DNA of 64,000 bases from Mycobacterium marseillense. GTDB taxonomy: Bacteria > Actinomycetota > Actinomycetes > Mycobacteriales > Mycobacteriaceae. This document shows positions 50,928-60,109 of the stretch, in pieces (the stretch's first letter is position 1; each line of letters starts with the position of its first letter). Location of the stretch: the NCBI RefSeq assembly GCF_010731675.1, contig NZ_AP022584.1, positions 4,774,001 to 4,838,000 on the forward strand, written 5' to 3'. The notes under the pieces were generated by a model. That model was not told the origin of the DNA and searched no databases. It was given only the letters and a program-made list of their open reading frames with translations. The position numbers and the translations under genes are program-made.

Positions 50928-51059
50928 CACCCACGAGCCTACGACGTCCAGGTTTTGCTGCAAGAGGATTGGCTAAACTGCAACCTTGCGCCGGCCCGGG
51001 CCGGGCCGCCGGCCCGTTTGGCCGGACCTTTCTTTGACATCTGGCTAACTATTCGGTGG

Positions 51060-52022
51060 CTAACTCGTCCAGCTGGGCGGCCGCTTCTCGAGGAACGCCA
51101 ACATGCCTTCGCGCGCCTCGTCGGACACGAAGAGCCGCGCCGACTCCTCGGCGAGCCGTTCGGCCTCACGGTCGAACCCTTCGAGCACCGCGGCCGTCGT
51201 CAGCGCCTTGGAAGCCGCCAGGCCCTGAGGCGAACCGCGGCCCACATCGGCGACCAGTTTGGCGACCGCGTCGTCGACATCCTCGACGGCCATGGTGATC
51301 AGCCCGATTTCCGCCGCCACGTCGGCGTCGAATTTTTCGCCGGTCAGGTAGTAACGCGCCGCGGCGCGCGGCGACAGCTTCGGCAGCAGCGTCAACGAGA
51401 TGATCGCCGGGGCGACGCCGATCCTGGCCTCGGTCAGCGCGAAGGTGCTGCGCGGCCCGGCGACCACGATGTCGCAGGCACCCACCAGGCCGAAGCCGCC
51501 CGCCCGGACATGCCCATTGATCGCGGCGATCACCGGCAACGGCGAGGCGACGATGGCCCGCATCAACGCGGCCATCTCCCGGGCCCGCGCGACGGCCATC
51601 TCGTAGCCCGACGGTGGCGACCCGCTTCGACCGGCTGCGCCGCTCTCGCGATCGCCACGGCCCGATGGTGGCGACCCGCTTCGACCGGCTGCGCCGCTCT
51701 CGCGATCGCCACGGCCCGATGGTGGCGACCCGCTTCGACCGGCTGCGCCGCTCTCGCGATCGCCACGGCCCGATGGTGGCGACCCGCTTCGACCGGCTGC
51801 GCCGGCCTCACTCAGATCCGCGCCGGCGCAGAAGGTGCCACCGGCGTGGCCCAGTACGACCGCGCGCGCCGCCGGATCCGACGCGGCATCGCGCAGCCCC
51901 TGGTGCAATTGGGCGACCAGCGTGCTCGACAGCGCGTTGCGGTTGTGCGGTGAATTCAGCGTGAGCCGCGCGTACGGTCCGCCCGTGTCGGCGGGCCCGG
52001 CGTATTCGACGAGCGCGTCCAT
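51060..52022 (-). CDS. echA7: Enoyl-CoA hydratase EchA7 with an in-frame tandem-repeat insertion
   Basis: The crotonase fold is complete: [13 protein letters not shown] (first oxyanion-hole loop, 63-74), [17 protein letters not shown] (second), and the region [16 protein letters not shown] with the catalytic Glu. Between the first loop and [11 protein letters not shown] lie about 65 extra residues made of an 18-residue unit [18 protein letters not shown], three full copies and a partial, encoded by 54-bp DNA repeats. This raises the length to 320 from roughly 253 in M. tuberculosis EchA7. The unit is hydrophilic and probably disordered, so the loop may extrude and leave the fold intact; activity is uncertain. 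Its start overlaps the fadE12 stop (TGATG). Confidence 0.9.
   Translation of the reverse strand: MDALVEYAGPADTGGPYARLTLNSPHNRNALSSTLVAQLHQGLRDAASDPAARAVVLGHAGGTFCAGADLSEAGAAGRSGSPPSGRGDRESGAAGRSGSPPSGRGDRESGAAGRSGSPPSGRGDRESGAAGRSGSPPSGYEMAVARAREMAALMRAIVASPLPVIAAINGHVRAGGFGLVGACDIVVAGPRSTFALTEARIGVAPAIISLTLLPKLSPRAAARYYLTGEKFDADVAAEIGLITMAVEDVDDAVAKLVADVGRGSPQGLAASKALTTAAVLEGFDREAERLAEESARLFVSDEAREGMLAFLEKRPPSWTS
51609..51804 (+). repeat. Tandem array of the 54-bp hairpin element inside echA7
   Basis: Units begin at 51609, 51663, 51717 and 51771 (last one cut after about 34 bp). The second and third are identical, and the first differs by about one base. Each has outer arms GTGGCGA and TCGCCAC, 31 nt apart, and an inner hairpin CGGC-TGC-GCCG. 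The period is 54 bp, a multiple of three, so the reading frame of echA7 is kept. Near-identity of units suggests recent expansion by slippage or unequal recombination. Confidence 0.95.
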
Positions 52023-53188
52023 CAGTAGCTTCGGGGCAGGCCCAGCGACGTCTGCGCGACGAAGTTCAGCACCATCTCGCGGCTGACCGGGGCGATGCGG
52101 CCCAGCCGGGCCGAGGTCAGCATCGCGCCCACACCGTATTCCTTGGTGAGCCCGTTGCCGCCCATCGATTGGACGGCCTGGTCCACCGACCGGGTGGCCG
52201 CTTCGGCCGCAGCATATTTGGCCATGTTCGCGGCCTCGGCCGCACCCATGTCGTTGCCGGAGTCATACAGGGTGGCGGCCTTCTGCATCATCAGCTTGGC
52301 GAGTTCGACCTCGATGTGGCACTGCGCCAACGGATGTGACAGGCCTTGGTGCGAGCCGATCGGCGTTCCCCAAACCTGGCGGGTCTTGACGTATTCGGCG
52401 GCCCGGTCGAGCGCGAACCGCCCCATCCCGACGGAACTGGCCGCGCCCATGATGCGTTCGGGGTTGAGCCCGGCGAAAAGCTGTGCGATGGCGGCATCCT
52501 CGGCGCCGACGAGCGCGTCGCTTGGCAGTCGGACGTCGTCGAGGAAGACCTGGAACTGACGTTCGGGGCTGATCAATTCCATTTCGATGGGCGTGTAGGT
52601 GAAGCCGGGCGAATCGGTCGGCACCACGAACAGCGCGGGGCGCAGCTTGCCCGTCTTCGCTTCCTCGGTCCGGGCCACCACCAGCACCGCCTGGGCCTGG
52701 TCGATACCGGAGATGAAAACCTTCTGGCCCTTGAGGACCCAGTCACTGCCGTCGCGTCGGGCGGTGGTGGTGATCTTGTGCGAGTTGGATCCGGCATCCG
52801 GTTCGGTGATGGCGAACGCCATCGTCAGCGTCCCGTCGGCGATACCGGGGAGCCAGCGCTTCTTCTGCTCCTCGGTGCCGAACTTGCTGATGATGGTGCC
52901 GTTGATGGCGGGCGAGACCACCATCAGCAGCAGCGCGCTACCGGCGGCGGACATTTCCTCCATCACCAGCGACAGCTCGTACATTCCGGCGCCACCACCG
53001 CCGTACTCCTCGGGCAGGTTCACGCCCAGGAATCCGAGTTTCCCTGCCTCCGACCACAATTCGTCGGTGTGCTCGTGGGCGCGTGCCTTCTTCAGGTAGT
53101 ACTCGCTGCCGTAGTTGGACGCCCACTCGGCCACCGCCTTGCGCAGGGCCTGGCGTTCCTCGTTCTCGATGAAGCTGCTGTCGGTCAC
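52022..53188 (-). CDS. fadE12: Acyl-CoA dehydrogenase FadE12
   Basis: The 388-residue flavoprotein has the family signatures [66 protein letters not shown] and [15 protein letters not shown]. It introduces an alpha-beta double bond into an acyl-CoA and passes electrons to ETF. GTG at 53188 overlaps the accA2 stop by 4 bp and its stop overlaps echA7, so it is translated in the six-gene catabolic operon. The expected catalytic Glu cannot be assigned from the sequence alone. Confidence 0.92.
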   Translation of the reverse strand: MTDSSFIENEERQALRKAVAEWASNYGSEYYLKKARAHEHTDELWSEAGKLGFLGVNLPEEYGGGGAGMYELSLVMEEMSAAGSALLLMVVSPAINGTIISKFGTEEQKKRWLPGIADGTLTMAFAITEPDAGSNSHKITTTARRDGSDWVLKGQKVFISGIDQAQAVLVVARTEEAKTGKLRPALFVVPTDSPGFTYTPIEMELISPERQFQVFLDDVRLPSDALVGAEDAAIAQLFAGLNPERIMGAASSVGMGRFALDRAAEYVKTRQVWGTPIGSHQGLSHPLAQCHIEVELAKLMMQKAATLYDSGNDMGAAEAANMAKYAAAEAATRSVDQAVQSMGGNGLTKEYGVGAMLTSARLGRIAPVSREMVLNFVAQTSLGLPRSY

Positions 53189-55164
53189 TGGGGATCTCCT
53201 TCTGATTGCGGCGCTTCGACTCTTGCCAGTACGGCGCCCACTTCGACTTGCTGACCGGTCTTGACGTTGAGTTCGGCGAGAACGCCGTCGACCGGTGCGG
53301 TGATGGTGTGTTCCATCTTCATGGCTTCCAGCCAGATCAGTGGTTGACCGGCGGTGACGGTGTCGCCGATCGCGGCGCCGAGCCGGATGACGTTGCCGGG
53401 CATGGGGGCGACCAGCGATCCCTTTTCGACGGTCGAACCGGGCTCGGGGAAGCGCGGCAGCGCGATCAGATGCACCGGTCCGCGCGCGGAATCGACGTAG
53501 ACGTCGGAATCGTAGCGCCGCACGGCGAAGCTTTGGTCGACGCCGTCCGTCCTGAGCACGACGTCATCCGCGGTCGCCGACACCAGCTGCACCCCAGGGT
53601 CGTCGGGTAGCACCAGCCCGGGCCTGTCGAAACGGTATTGGACCCGGTGCTCGTTGCCTTCGTCGTCACCGTAGGTCTTGACCTGATAGCCCGACCGCAG
53701 GTTCCGCCAGCCGCTGGGAACGGCACCCAACACCGGCGCGAGGGCGCGGTTGCGCGCGGCGTCGGCCAGGGCGGTCGCGATCGCCGACAGGCGCACTCCT
53801 GCGGCATCGCCCAGCGGCGAGGACAGCTCGGCGAGGCCGTGCGTGTCGAAAAACGCTGTGTCCGTGGCGCCGTCGAGGAAGGCCGGGTGACGCAGCACGT
53901 TTACCAGCAGGTCGCGGTTGGTGCGCAGCCCGTGCACCCGGGCACGGGCTAGCGCGTCGGCAAGGACCAGCGCCGCCTGGCGGCGCGTCGGGGCGTAGGA
54001 GATGACCTTGGCCAGCATCGGGTCGTAGTGGATCGACACCGTGAATCCGTCGACGATCCCGGAATCCAGCCGGATGCCGGTGCGATGCCCCAACGCGCCG
54101 AACTCGGCCCGCACCGACGGCAACGCGAACGCGCGCACCACGCCGGCCTGCGGCTGCCACCCGCGTGCGGGATCCTCGGCGTAGAGGCGGGCCTCGATCG
54201 AATGACCCTGGGCGGCGGGAGGTTCGGCGTCGAGGCGGGCGCCGTCGGCCACCGCGAGCTGAAGTTCCACCAGGTCGAGCCCGGTGGTCTCTTCGGTCAC
54301 CGGGTGCTCGACCTGCAGCCGGGTGTTCATCTCCAGGAAGTAGAACTCGCCGTCGTCGTCGGCCAGGAACTCCACGGTCCCGGCCCCGGTGTAGCCGATC
54401 GCGCCGGCGGCCAGTCGGGCCGCGTCGAACAGCTTGGCGCGCATGCCCGGGGTGCGTTCCACCAGCGGGGAGGGGGCCTCCTCGATGATCTTCTGGTGGC
54501 GGCGCTGAATCGAGCATTCGCGTTCCCCGACGGCCCACACCGTGCCGTGGGTGTCGGCCATGACCTGAACCTCGATGTGGTGTCCGGTGGGCAGGTAGCG
54601 CTCGCAGAACACCGTCGGATCGCCGAAGGCGGACTGCGCTTCGCGCTGGGCCGCCTCGACTTCGGCCGGCAGGGCGGACAATTCGCGTACCACCCGCATG
54701 CCCCGGCCGCCGCCGCCCGCGGAGGCTTTGACCAGCACCGGCAGCTGCGCCTGGGTGACGGTGTCGGGATCGAGTTCGTCGAGGACGGGCACCCCGGCGG
54801 CGGCCATCAGCTTCTTGGACTCGATCTTGGAACCCATCGCCCGCACCGCGTCCACCGGCGGGCCGACCCAGGTCATCCCGGCCTCTTGGACGGTGGCCGC
54901 GAAATCGGCGTTCTCCGAGAGGAATCCGTAGCCGGGATGAATCGCGTCGGCACCGGCCGCGCGGGCGGCGGCGATGATGGCCTCGGCGTTGAGGTAGTCG
55001 TTGGTCTTGGGCAGCCGCACTCGGGCGTCGGCCTCGGCGACGTGCTGCGCGCCGGCGTCTGGGTCGGTGTAGATTGCGACGGTGCCCAGGCCGAGGCGAC
55101 GGCATGTGGCGAATACCCGGCGCGCGATCTCGCCGCGGTTGGCAACCAGAACTCGAGTAACCAT
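53185..55164 (-). CDS. accA2: Acyl-CoA carboxylase alpha subunit (biotin carboxylase + BCCP)
   Basis: The 659-residue protein starts at ATG 55164 (VTRVLVANRGEIARRVFATCRRLGLGTVAIYTDPD). The biotin carboxylase part holds KASAGGGGRGMRVV, ERECSIQRRHQKIIEEAPSP and FLEMNTRLQVEHPVTE. The C-terminal biotin carrier domain ends with EAMKMEHTITAPVDG (biotinyl-Lys K616). It charges biotin with CO2 for the AccD2 carboxyltransferase encoded 5 bp upstream. It overlaps fadE12 by 4 bp. An upstream in-frame extension exists but is non-protein-like sequence read through accD2. Confidence 0.95.
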   Translation of the reverse strand: MVTRVLVANRGEIARRVFATCRRLGLGTVAIYTDPDAGAQHVAEADARVRLPKTNDYLNAEAIIAAARAAGADAIHPGYGFLSENADFAATVQEAGMTWVGPPVDAVRAMGSKIESKKLMAAAGVPVLDELDPDTVTQAQLPVLVKASAGGGGRGMRVVRELSALPAEVEAAQREAQSAFGDPTVFCERYLPTGHHIEVQVMADTHGTVWAVGERECSIQRRHQKIIEEAPSPLVERTPGMRAKLFDAARLAAGAIGYTGAGTVEFLADDDGEFYFLEMNTRLQVEHPVTEETTGLDLVELQLAVADGARLDAEPPAAQGHSIEARLYAEDPARGWQPQAGVVRAFALPSVRAEFGALGHRTGIRLDSGIVDGFTVSIHYDPMLAKVISYAPTRRQAALVLADALARARVHGLRTNRDLLVNVLRHPAFLDGATDTAFFDTHGLAELSSPLGDAAGVRLSAIATALADAARNRALAPVLGAVPSGWRNLRSGYQVKTYGDDEGNEHRVQYRFDRPGLVLPDDPGVQLVSATADDVVLRTDGVDQSFAVRRYDSDVYVDSARGPVHLIALPRFPEPGSTVEKGSLVAPMPGNVIRLGAAIGDTVTAGQPLIWLEAMKMEHTITAPVDGVLAELNVKTGQQVEVGAVLARVEAPQSEGDPQ

Positions 55165-55169
55165 GGGGC

Positions 55170-56765
55170 TCACATCCGGAAGACGCCGAAGTTCGACGTC
55201 CCCTTGATCGGGCCATTGGCGATGGCGGACAAACACATTCCCAGCACGGTGCGGGTGTCGCGCGGGTCGATCACCCCGTCGTCGTAGAGCATCCCGGACA
55301 ACACCAGCGGCAGCGACTCCGCTTCGATCTGGCCTTCGACCGCGGCGCGCATCGCCGCGTCGGCCTCTTCGTCGACCTGCTGGCCGCGGGCTTCCGCGGC
55401 GGCGCGGGCCACGATTGACAGCACGCCCGAGAGCTGCGCGCCGCCCATCACCGCGGACTTCGACGTCGGCCACGCGAACAGGAAGCGCGGGTCGTAGGCG
55501 CGGCCGCACATGCCGTAGTGGCCCGCGCCGTAGGAGGCGCCGATCAGCAGCGAGATGTGCGGGACCGTCGAATTGGACACGGCGTTGATCATCATCGCGC
55601 CGTGCTTGATCATCCCGCCCTCTTCGTAGTCCTTGCCCACCATGTAGCCGGTGGTGTTGTGCAGGAACAGCAGTGGCGTGTTGGACCGGTTGGCCAGCTG
55701 GATGAACTGGGTGGCCTTTTGCGATTCCTCGCTGAACAGCACCCCGCGCGCGTTGGCCAGGATTCCGATCGGATAGCCGTGCAACTGGGCCCAGCCCGTC
55801 ACCAGCGAGGAGCCGTACAGCGGCTTGAATTCGTCGAATTCGGAGCCGTCGACGATCCGGGCGATCACTTCGCGGGGGTCGAACGGGATCCGCAGATCCG
55901 CGGGAACGATGCCAATGAGCTCCTCGGTGTCGAACAGCGGCTCGGTGATCGGTTTGGGTGTCGGGCCCTGCTTGAGCCAATTCAGCCGGGCGACGATGCG
56001 GCGGCCGATGCGGATCGCGTCGAGTTCGTCGACGGCGAAGTAGTCGGCCAAACCCGAGACCCGGGCGTGCATTTCGGCGCCGCCCAGCGATTCGTCATCG
56101 GATTCCTCACCGGTGGCCATCTTCACCAGCGGGGGGCCGGCGAGGAAAACCTTGGAACGTTCCTTGATCATCACCACGTGATCGGACATCCCGGGGACGT
56201 AGGCGCCGCCGGCGGTGGAGTTGCCGAATACCAAGGCGATGGTGGGGATCCCGGCCGCCGACAGCCGGGTCAGGTCGCGGAACATCCGCCCGCCGGGAAT
56301 GAAGATCTCTTTCTGGGTGGGCAGGTCCGCGCCGCCGGATTCCACGAGCGAAATCACGGGAAGCCGGTTCTCGAAGGCGATCTGGTTGGCGCGCAGGATC
56401 TTCTTCAAGGTCCAGGGGTTGCTGGTGCCGCCTTTGACCGTCGGGTCGTTGGCGACGATCATGCATTCGACGCCCGCCACCACGCCGATGCCGGTGACCG
56501 TGCTGGCGCCGACCTTGAACGCGCTGCCCCAGGCCGCCAGCGGGCTCAGCTCCAGGAAGGGGGAGTCCGGGTCGACGAGCAGCTCGATGCGTTCCCGTGC
56601 GGTCAGCTTGCCGCGGTCGTGGTGGCGCTCAACGTATTTGGGGCCGCCGCCGGCCAGCGCATTGGCCAGCTCGGTGTCGATCTCGTCGAGTTTCGCGATC
56701 GCCGCCGACGCCGCCTCGGTGAACACCGCGTCGTCGTGGTTGAGGGTGGACCGCAGCGCGGTCAT
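55170..56765 (-). CDS. accD2: Acyl-CoA carboxylase beta subunit (carboxyltransferase)
   Basis: The 531-residue subunit has both carboxyltransferase halves: KGGTSNPWTLKKILRANQIA, LVESGGADLPTQKEIFIPGGRMF, NSTAGGAYVPGMSDHVVMI and the C-terminal FLHNTTGYMVGKDYEEGGMIKHGAMMINAVSNSTVPHISLLIGASYGAGHYGMCGRAYDP region (split over the segment). These resemble methylcrotonyl- or geranyl-CoA carboxylase beta subunits. With AtuA-like, acyl-CoA dehydrogenases and EchA7 in one operon, a 3-methyl-branched enoyl-CoA substrate (leucine or terpene breakdown) is inferred. Its ATG lies within a MIRU-like repeat, 46 bp from the fadE13 stop. Confidence 0.93.
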   Translation of the reverse strand: MTALRSTLNHDDAVFTEAASAAIAKLDEIDTELANALAGGGPKYVERHHDRGKLTARERIELLVDPDSPFLELSPLAAWGSAFKVGASTVTGIGVVAGVECMIVANDPTVKGGTSNPWTLKKILRANQIAFENRLPVISLVESGGADLPTQKEIFIPGGRMFRDLTRLSAAGIPTIALVFGNSTAGGAYVPGMSDHVVMIKERSKVFLAGPPLVKMATGEESDDESLGGAEMHARVSGLADYFAVDELDAIRIGRRIVARLNWLKQGPTPKPITEPLFDTEELIGIVPADLRIPFDPREVIARIVDGSEFDEFKPLYGSSLVTGWAQLHGYPIGILANARGVLFSEESQKATQFIQLANRSNTPLLFLHNTTGYMVGKDYEEGGMIKHGAMMINAVSNSTVPHISLLIGASYGAGHYGMCGRAYDPRFLFAWPTSKSAVMGGAQLSGVLSIVARAAAEARGQQVDEEADAAMRAAVEGQIEAESLPLVLSGMLYDDGVIDPRDTRTVLGMCLSAIANGPIKGTSNFGVFRM

Positions 56766-56815
56766 GACCGCCGCCGGCGATGCAGAGCGAAGCGATGAGG
56801 AGGCGGTGTGATCAT
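56763..56815 (+). repeat. MIRU-like repeat between fadE13 and accD2
   Basis: GATGCAGAGCGAAGCGATGA followed by GGAGGCGGTGTGATCATG fills nearly all of the 46 bp between the fadE13 stop and the accD2 start. It runs opposite to the operon, unlike the two other copies, which lie on the coding strand of their genes. Otherwise the operon has overlapping stop/start codons, so this repeat was inserted at one such junction. Confidence 0.6.
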
Positions 56816-57960
56816 GATTGGAATCCCAGCAGTTTGGCGGACAGTGCGGTCAGGATTTCGGTGGTTCCCCCGCCGATGCCCAAGATCCTCATATCCCGGT
56901 ATTGTCGCTCGATCTCGGATTCGGCCATGTAGCCCATCCCACCGAACAGCTGGACGGCCTGATTGGCGACCCATTCGCCCGCCTCGACCGCCGTATTTTT
57001 GGCGAAACACACCTGCGGAATCAGATTCGTCTCGCCGGCGAGCTGCCGTTCCACCACGCTGCGCGAGTAGACGCGGGCAACGTCGATGCGGCGGGCCATC
57101 TCGGCCAGTGTGTTCTGCACCGATTGCCGCGAGATCAGGGGACGACCGAACGTCTCACGATCGCGACACCACTGCACCGTCAGATCCAGGCAGCGTTGCG
57201 CGCTCGAATACGCCTGCGCGGCAAGGCCGATACGCTCGGCGACGAAGGCCTGCGCGATCTGGGCGAACCCGCTGTTCTCGGCGCCGACCAGGTTGGCCAC
57301 CGGCACACGGACGTCGGTGTAGGACAGCTCGGCGGTGTCCGAGGACCGCCAGCCCATCTTGTCCAACTTGCGGCTCACTTCGAAGCCCGGCGTGCCCTTC
57401 TCGACCACCAGGAGCGAAACCCCGCCCGCGCCAGGGCCGCCGGTACGCACAGCGGTGACGACGTAGTCGGCGCGCACACCGGAGGTGATGTAGGTCTTGG
57501 CGCCGTTGACGATGTAGTGATCACCGTCGCGGACAGCGGAGGTCCGCAGGTGGCCGACGTCGGAACCGCCGCCGGGCTCGGTGATGGCCAGCGAACCGAT
57601 TTTGTCGCCGGCCAATGTCGGCCGGACGAACGTGTCGATGAGCCGCTGATCGCCCGAGGCGATCATGTGCGGCACCGCGATGCCGCAGGTGAACAACGAC
57701 GCGAACACGCCGCCCGGGGCCCCGGCCTGATGCGTCTCCTCACAGATGATCACCGCGTCAGCGCCATCGCCGCCCCCGCCGCCGACCGATTCGGGGAAGC
57801 CGGCGCCCAGCAGCCCGGCGGCCCCGGCGCTGCGATGCAAGTCGCGCGGCAGTTCGCCGCTGCGCTCCCACTCGTCGACGTGGGGCAGAATTTCGCGTTC
57901 GGCGAAGGAGCGCACCGTCTTTCGCAGCTGCTCGCGCTCGGGTGTGTTCCACAGATTCAC
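56812..57960 (-). CDS. fadE13: Acyl-CoA dehydrogenase FadE13
   Basis: The 382-residue protein, same length as in M. tuberculosis, shows GSLAITEPGGGSDVGHLRTSAVRDGDHYIVNGAKTYITSG and AYSSAQRCLDLTVQWCRDRETFGRPL, followed by the C-terminal QLFGGMGYMAESEIERQYRDMRILGIGGGTTEI. The latter segment contains the Glu-rich turn typical of isovaleryl- and citronellyl-CoA dehydrogenase relatives. GTG at 57960 overlaps the stop of the AtuA-like gene by 4 bp (GTGA). It is the second gene of the catabolic operon. Confidence 0.93.
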   Translation of the reverse strand: MNLWNTPEREQLRKTVRSFAEREILPHVDEWERSGELPRDLHRSAGAAGLLGAGFPESVGGGGGDGADAVIICEETHQAGAPGGVFASLFTCGIAVPHMIASGDQRLIDTFVRPTLAGDKIGSLAITEPGGGSDVGHLRTSAVRDGDHYIVNGAKTYITSGVRADYVVTAVRTGGPGAGGVSLLVVEKGTPGFEVSRKLDKMGWRSSDTAELSYTDVRVPVANLVGAENSGFAQIAQAFVAERIGLAAQAYSSAQRCLDLTVQWCRDRETFGRPLISRQSVQNTLAEMARRIDVARVYSRSVVERQLAGETNLIPQVCFAKNTAVEAGEWVANQAVQLFGGMGYMAESEIERQYRDMRILGIGGGTTEILTALSAKLLGFQS

Positions 57961-59663
57961 AGGAGACTCTCCGGGATGTCGAGGTAGCGGCCGCGTAGCC
58001 ATTCGCCCAACCCCTTGGCTTGAGGATCGAATCGGGCTTGGTAGGCGACGCCCTGGCCGAGGATGCCGTCGATGACGAAGTTGACCGCCCGCAGGTTCGG
58101 CAACATGTGGCGGACCACATCGAAGTCCGCCGCTTCGGGGAGCAGCTCTTTGAGCCGCTCGACGGTCAACGTGTGGGCCAGCCAACGCCACTGGTCGTCG
58201 GTGCGGACCCACACGCCGATGTTGGCCGAGCCGCCCTTGTCACCGCTGCGGGCCCCGGCGATGCGGCCGAGCGGCACGCGCCGGGTCGGCCCGTCCGGCA
58301 GGAGTTCGGGAAGCGATGGTTCGGCGACGGGGCGGAGCGCCAATGTCTCGGTGGCGCAGGGGATATCGACACGCGTGCCATCGGCGTGCACCGCGACGTG
58401 CGGCACCTGGGCGGCGTCGACGTAGCCGGGGGTGAACACACCGTAGACCTGGCCGTCGCCCGGCGGGGCGGTGACGTGGAATCCCGGGTAGCTGGCGAGC
58501 GCCAATTCGACTGCGGCCGAGGAGAATTGGCGCCCGACGTTGCCGGGGTCCGGGTCGCGAACGACGCAGTGCAGCAGCGCGCTGGCGGCTTCTTCGGTGT
58601 CGGCGTCGGTGTGGTCGGTGCGGGCCAGGGTCCATTCGAGTTCGGCGGGCTTGACGCTGAGCGCGGCGTCGAGTTGACGTCGCACCAACTCGGCCTTGGC
58701 CTCGATGTCCAGGCCCGTGAGCACGAACGTCATCGAGTTGCGGAACCCGCCAATGCTGTTCAACGAGACCTTGTAGGTGGGCGGCGGGGCTTCGCCGCGC
58801 ACGCCGCCGATGCGCACCCGGTCGGGACCGTCGGACACGAGCTCGACGCTGTCCATCCGGGCGGTGACATCGGGGTTGGCGTAGCGCGCGCCGGTGATCT
58901 CGTAGAGCAGCTGGGCGGCGACGGTGTCGACGCTGACCAAACCGCCGGTGCCCGGGTGCTTGGTGATCACCGAGGAACCATCGGCGTACACCTCAGCCAG
59001 GGGAAAGCCGGCGTGGGTCAGGTCGGCGACTTCGGTGAAGAACGCGTAGTTGCCGCCGGTGGCCTGCACCCCGCATTCGATGACGTGGCCCGCGACCACG
59101 GCGCCGGCGAGCTGGTCGTAGTCGGTGCGATCCCAGCCGAAATGCGCGGCGGCCGCCCCGACGATCACCGAGGCGTCGGTGACCCGGCCGGTGACGACGA
59201 CGTCGGCGCCGCCGGACAGGCAGTCGACGATGCCCCAGGCGCCCAGGTAGGCGTTCGCGGTCAGCGGGTTGCCCAGGCCCAGTTCCGCGGCGCACGCCAA
59301 CAGGTCGTCGCCTTCCACGTGCGCGATCCGGGCGTCGATGCCCAGGCGCTCGGACAGCGCGCGGATCGCGTCGGCCAGCCCGGCAGGGTTGAGGCCGCCG
59401 GCGTTGGCCACGATGCGCACCCCGCGGTCGCGCGCCTCGCCCAGGCAGTCCTCGAGTTGGGTCAGGAAGGTCTTGGCGTACCCGCGCTCGGGGTGCTTCA
59501 TCCGGTCCCGGCCCAGGATCAGCATGGTGAGTTCGGCCAGGTAGTCCCCGGTGAGGTAGTCGACCTCGCCGCCGGTGAGCATTTCGCGCATGGCCGACAG
59601 CCGGTCGCCGTAAAACCCGGAGCAGTTCGCGATCCGGACGGCAGCACCGGAAGCAGAGGCCAT
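57957..59663 (-). CDS. AtuA-like acyclic-terpene-utilisation family protein (DUF1446, Rv0976c homologue)
   Basis: The 568-residue protein matches the AtuA/DUF1446 family: VRIANCSGFYGDRLSAMREMLTGGEVDYLTGDYLAELTMLIL at the start, IVANAGGLNPAGLADAI, GRVTDASVIVGAAAAHFGW, QLLYEITGARYANPDV, and the C-terminal RSGDKGGSANIGVWVR segment. In Pseudomonas AtuA belongs to the citronellol/geraniol operon with GnyB-type carboxylases; its exact reaction is unknown. It heads this operon (ATG 59663, GGAGG upstream), and a TetR-like palindrome lies 40 bp before it. Confidence 0.85.
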   Translation of the reverse strand: MASASGAAVRIANCSGFYGDRLSAMREMLTGGEVDYLTGDYLAELTMLILGRDRMKHPERGYAKTFLTQLEDCLGEARDRGVRIVANAGGLNPAGLADAIRALSERLGIDARIAHVEGDDLLACAAELGLGNPLTANAYLGAWGIVDCLSGGADVVVTGRVTDASVIVGAAAAHFGWDRTDYDQLAGAVVAGHVIECGVQATGGNYAFFTEVADLTHAGFPLAEVYADGSSVITKHPGTGGLVSVDTVAAQLLYEITGARYANPDVTARMDSVELVSDGPDRVRIGGVRGEAPPPTYKVSLNSIGGFRNSMTFVLTGLDIEAKAELVRRQLDAALSVKPAELEWTLARTDHTDADTEEAASALLHCVVRDPDPGNVGRQFSSAAVELALASYPGFHVTAPPGDGQVYGVFTPGYVDAAQVPHVAVHADGTRVDIPCATETLALRPVAEPSLPELLPDGPTRRVPLGRIAGARSGDKGGSANIGVWVRTDDQWRWLAHTLTVERLKELLPEAADFDVVRHMLPNLRAVNFVIDGILGQGVAYQARFDPQAKGLGEWLRGRYLDIPESLL

Positions 59664-59703
59664 GCCCGTCCTCCATTCAGGGATTCACCGGTGAGACCCA
59701 ACC

Positions 59704-59719
59704 AACCAACCGGTAGGTT
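59704..59719. promoter_or_regulatory. TetR-like palindrome upstream of the AtuA-like operon
   Basis: AACCAACC-GGTAGGTT has 7 of 8 complementary positions around a CCGG centre. It lies 41-56 bp upstream of the operon's ATG, in the expected core promoter. AACCnACCGGTnGGTT-like sites are usual operators for TetR-family repressors of fatty-acid genes. The cognate regulator is not in the window. Confidence 0.5.
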
Positions 59720-59820
59720 ATCGGGTACCGCGGGTGTCACGTCAAGGATCCCACTTCGGGGCGGGTGCGCCAGGGCCGCGCGCTCAGGGTGACGCGCGAT
59801 CCGCGCGGCGGGCGTCCGTT

Positions 59821-59849
59821 TTGGCGACGAGCGGACCAGCGACTATCCT
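59821..59849 (+). promoter_or_regulatory. Sigma-A-type promoter for rpmF
   Basis: TTGGCG (59821-59826) and TATCCT (59844-59849) are separated by 17 bp and lie 87 bp before the rpmF start. Both boxes resemble mycobacterial SigA consensus elements. GAGGAG is found at 59919-59924 before the start codon. Confidence 0.55.
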
Positions 59850-59935
59850 GATACCCGATCGTCGCCCGTTCGGCCTCCCGGCCACGCCGCGCGACATGCC
59901 GAACCGCAAGCCACAACGAGGAGTCAGGCCCGACC

Positions 59936-60109
59936 ATGGCCGTACCCAAGCGCAGAATGTCGCGCGCGAACACCCGTAGCCGGCGCGCGCAGTGGAAGGC
60001 CGAGAAGACCGAACTGGTCGGTGTCACGGTCGCAGGTCAGCGGCACAAAGTGCCGCGCAGACTGCTCAAGGCCGCTCGCCTCGGTCTGATCGACCTTGAC
60101 CGCCGCTGA
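59936..60109 (+). CDS. rpmF: 50S ribosomal protein L32
   Basis: The 57-residue basic protein [20 protein letters not shown] continues [20 protein letters not shown] and ends [15 protein letters not shown]. It matches mycobacterial L32 (57 residues) and lacks the CxxC zinc motif found in other L32 proteins, i.e. it is the zinc-independent (C-minus) form. It sits between the AtuA operon and mprAB, as in M. tuberculosis. A 55-bp-period hairpin repeat begins within its last codons. Confidence 0.95.

Noticed and set aside
53185..55980. 931-codon frame extending accA2 far upstream
   Set aside because: The first ~272 codons overlap accD2 in a wrong frame and are not protein-like. The conserved biotin carboxylase start is ATG 55164.
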